A stretch of 14,241 nucleotides of DNA from the NCBI GenBank assembly GCA_024231375.1, contig JAAEQP010000974.1:1-14241 (forward strand). Direction: 5' to 3'. A model generated the notes under the pieces. That model was not told where the DNA came from. It saw only the letters and a list, made by a program, of their open reading frames with translations, and made no database searches. Made by a program: the position numbers and the translations under genes. Position 1 is the stretch's first letter. Every line of letters begins with the position of its first letter. Positions 14,240 through 14,241 of the stretch are shown here, piece by piece. Source of the stretch: a bacterium. GTDB lineage: Bacteria; Hydrogenedentota; Hydrogenedentia; Hydrogenedentiales; SLHB01.

Positions 14240-14241
14240 AG

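Overview
This is a GC-rich bacterial window. It has about ten protein genes with strong family resemblance, and all but one lie on the minus strand. The mix of 2-aminoethylphosphonate catabolism, a GH78 alpha-L-rhamnosidase-like enzyme, a Tat-exported sulfatase-like hydrolase and a Wzz/flippase surface-polysaccharide segment fits an environmental, probably Gram-negative heterotroph, for example of the PVC or Hydrogenedentota type. That placement is inference from gene content, not a taxonomic assignment. No tRNA, rRNA, CRISPR array, transposase or integrase was seen.

Layout: (1) 1-244 has no supported gene but carries a nested inverted repeat. (2) 245-2774, minus: a compact operon phnW - DinB-fold protein - phnX. 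PhnW and PhnX together turn 2-aminoethylphosphonate into acetaldehyde and phosphate. The DinB-like gene between them is unexpected. (3) 2959-5352, plus: a GH78-like enzyme divergent from phnW, with a good ribosome binding site that fixes its start and a hairpin after its stop. (4) 5428-8392, minus: a fold-type-I aminotransferase, then a MEMO-family protein (AmmeMemoRadiSam protein B) with an extra PqqD/RRE-like N-terminal domain, then a small two-helix membrane protein. (5) 8393-8750: a gene-free stretch with a second copy of the CCCTC/GAGGG inverted-repeat arms. (6) 8751-14135, minus: a partial SAM methyltransferase, a Wzz-like chain-length protein, a Wzx/MATE-type flippase whose start overlaps the Wzz stop, and a Tat-signal sulfatase-superfamily protein. 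(7) The last ~100 bases look like a fragment of a different gene in another frame.

Working together: region 6 looks like part of a surface-polysaccharide assembly locus (chain-length control, lipid-linked oligosaccharide flipping, a methyltransferase, a periplasmic hydrolase), but no glycosyltransferase or polymerase lies inside the window. The phn genes supply phosphorus and C2/N from phosphonates; no phosphonate transporter or regulator is visible.

Main points for a second look: the sulfatase-like enzyme has Thr and Ser where a sulfatase needs Cys/Ser and Arg; the MEMO protein has a fused N-terminal domain and an aminotransferase neighbour; a DinB-fold gene sits within an AEP operon; and the right end appears to be a junction where two unrelated reading frames share a 21-base segment, suggesting a chimeric contig end or recombination point. 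I found no clear evidence for a wholly new multi-gene system.
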